Of a stretch of 64,000 nucleotides of DNA, positions 63,074 to 64,000 are shown piece by piece. Every line of letters begins with the position of its first letter. Position 1 is the stretch's first letter. The notes beneath the pieces were generated by a model. The model had not been told where the DNA came from and ran no database searches. It was given only the letters and a program-made list of their open reading frames with translations. Source of the DNA: an uncultured Parvularculaceae bacterium (GTDB lineage Bacteria > Pseudomonadota > Alphaproteobacteria > Caulobacterales > Parvularculaceae); NCBI GenBank assembly GCA_947259375.1, contig CAMYLZ010000008.1, positions 62,001-126,000 of the forward strand. The letters run 5' to 3'. The position numbers and the translations under genes were made by a program.

Positions 63074-63733
63074 TTGCCCAACGCCAAACAGATAATAACC
63101 GACCCGCCGGCCGATTGCAGCCTGTGCGAACGCCTCGTCGCTTATCGCCGCGATAATGAGGCCGCCTATCCGGAATATTTCAACGCCCCGGCCCCGTCAT
63201 TCGGACCCGCAAAGGCCGCATTGCTGATTGTCGGACTTGCGCCCGGCGTGCATGGGGCGAACCGCACCGGGCGCCCGTTTACCGGCGATTATGCCGGCGA
63301 TCTTCTTTATGCGACGCTCAACAAATACGGCTTCGCCAATGACCGCTTCCGCGCCGACCCGAAAGACGGGCTGAAGCTTTTCGGCGCCATGGTAACCAAT
63401 GCGGTTCGCTGCGTGCCGCCCCAGAACAAGCCCGTCGGCGCGGAAATTCGCGCCTGCCGGCCGTTTCTCATCAACCAGATTGACGCGCTCAAGCAGCTCA
63501 AGGCGATTGTCTGCCTCGGGCGCATTGCCCATGATTCGACGCTTGCCGCGCTCGGCCTGAAGGCGAAAGACGCCCCGTTCGGCCATGGCGCCGTTCACCC
63601 TGTGCCGTCGCGGAAAATAACCCTGTTCGACAGCTATCACTGCTCGCGTTACAATACGAATACGCGCCGGCTGACGCCGGAAATGTTTGAATCCGTCTTT
63701 GCCTCCGTACGCGACGCGGTCGATAAAGGCTGA
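63074..63733 (+). CDS. Family 5 uracil-DNA glycosylase (UDGb type)
   Basis: A 219-residue DNA glycosylase. GLAPGVHGANRTGRPFTGD is motif A of family 5 (UDGb), which lacks the usual polar catalytic residue of UDGs, and HPVPSRKITLFDSYHCSRYN is the C-terminal intercalation block. Cys residues for a [4Fe-4S] cluster are in DCSLCERL, TNAVRCVPP and EIRACRPF. It removes uracil and hypoxanthine from DNA. The start is TTG with GGGAAG just upstream, 20 bases after the NYN gene; they are likely one transcript. Confidence 0.92.
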   Translation: MPNAKQIITDPPADCSLCERLVAYRRDNEAAYPEYFNAPAPSFGPAKAALLIVGLAPGVHGANRTGRPFTGDYAGDLLYATLNKYGFANDRFRADPKDGLKLFGAMVTNAVRCVPPQNKPVGAEIRACRPFLINQIDALKQLKAIVCLGRIAHDSTLAALGLKAKDAPFGHGAVHPVPSRKITLFDSYHCSRYNTNTRRLTPEMFESVFASVRDAVDKG

Positions 63734-63778
63734 CATTGACTTTTTGCTGACGACACGCTCAGCCCCGGAGACGTCCAC

Positions 63779-64000
63779 ATGAGCAATCGAAACTGGGGGT
63801 TGCCGAGCCGCGACGAACAGCGCGCCATTCGCGACGCAAAATCCATCAAGCCCGCGCTCACCCTTTTTGTCAGCGCGGTCTTCGGCGTCATCGGCGCCGG
63901 CGTCGCGGCGGTGAGTTTCGCCGAAGCGCGGCTTGGCCTTGCCGGGCTTTTTCACGGCCCGAGCCTGATCGGCGCCGTGATCGCCGCCGGCTTTGGCTGC
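63779..64000 (+). CDS. Membrane protein of unknown function (3' truncated by window)
   Basis: The frame is open to the right edge after 74 residues. It begins MSNRNWGLPSRDEQRAIRDAKS, followed by two hydrophobic segments, residues about 26-48 (TLFVSAVFGVIGAGVAAVSF) and 58-74, with an acidic-free link between them. GGAG lies 8 bases before the ATG. I do not recognise it; only the N-terminal part is visible. Confidence 0.6.
   Translation, partial: MSNRNWGLPSRDEQRAIRDAKSIKPALTLFVSAVFGVIGAGVAAVSFAEARLGLAGLFHGPSLIGAVIAAGFGC

Noticed and set aside
63197-63955. 252-residue minus-strand open frame at the right edge
   Set aside because: It overlaps the uracil-DNA glycosylase gene and the start of the last gene, both better supported.

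Overview
The window is about 64 kb of chromosome from an alphaproteobacterium, most likely in the Caulobacterales/Parvularculales/Hyphomonadaceae area. This is inferred, not proven. The evidence is a PopZ-type polar organiser in a pcm-tolC-popZ-valS cluster, a long rpoZ-rsh-pyrE-pdxJ-acpS-lepB-rnc-era-recO gene string, a single long RSH (p)ppGpp enzyme, a CtrA-like TTAA-N7-TTAA site and GC-rich coding. Genes are densely packed, with many 4-bp start/stop overlaps. I saw no rRNA, CRISPR array, insertion sequence, integrase or prophage. Three tRNAs are present: Thr-TGT, Cys-GCA and Asn-GTT.

Layout. 1-3.2 kb: a left-truncated MidA-type methyltransferase, pgeF, prs and a VOC protein. 3.4-8.5 kb: an exported unknown, then a leftward block with an SdpR/SdpI-like repressor and immunity-type membrane protein, a further membrane protein, the rimB-rimK ribosomal-modification pair and a membrane PAS protein. 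8.8-14.4 kb: aspartate aminotransferase, dps, tRNA-Thr, a cytochrome c lipoprotein, a class II aldolase-like protein, egtB and nadK. 14.5-18 kb: a degenerate EAL protein with a long disordered tail, and a degenerate membrane histidine kinase fused to a receiver. 18.2-24.5 kb: radA, cvpA-purF, a MoaD/ThiS-like protein paired with an Asp-box beta-propeller, and divergent lrp/lysE-type genes. 24.5-32.4 kb (leftward): pcm-like, tolC, popZ, a prolyl oligopeptidase lipoprotein and valS. 32.5-39.3 kb: tRNA-Cys, a complete RND efflux operon (outer-membrane lipoprotein, adaptor, pump) and tRNA-Asn. 39.6-40.9 kb: an OprP/OprO-like porin behind a triple Pho-box repeat.

41-47.9 kb is a self-contained carbohydrate locus: ROK fructokinase-like kinase, MFS permease, cytoplasmic GH68/GH32-like enzyme, LacI regulator and TonB receptor. 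Two near-identical palindromes stand in front of the transport and kinase genes, so the locus looks like a fructoside or sucrose-type uptake and catabolism regulon. 48-52.1 kb: parC and a coupled pair of unknown membrane and hydrolase-like genes. 52.2-62.4 kb: the leftward housekeeping string from folK/rpoZ through the RSH enzyme to recO, interrupted between era and recO by an FkbM methyltransferase and an exported protein made of two copies of one domain. 62.4-64 kb: a NYN-domain protein, a family 5 uracil-DNA glycosylase and a membrane protein cut by the right edge.

Most of the window is ordinary core genome. The parts most worth a second look are the SdpRI-like module with a probably leaderless, palindrome-covered promoter; the orphan ubiquitin-like/propeller pair; the fructoside locus and its operators; calcium-binding-type loops inserted in two outer-membrane proteins; a probable frameshift in the tail of the EAL protein; and the internally duplicated exported protein.
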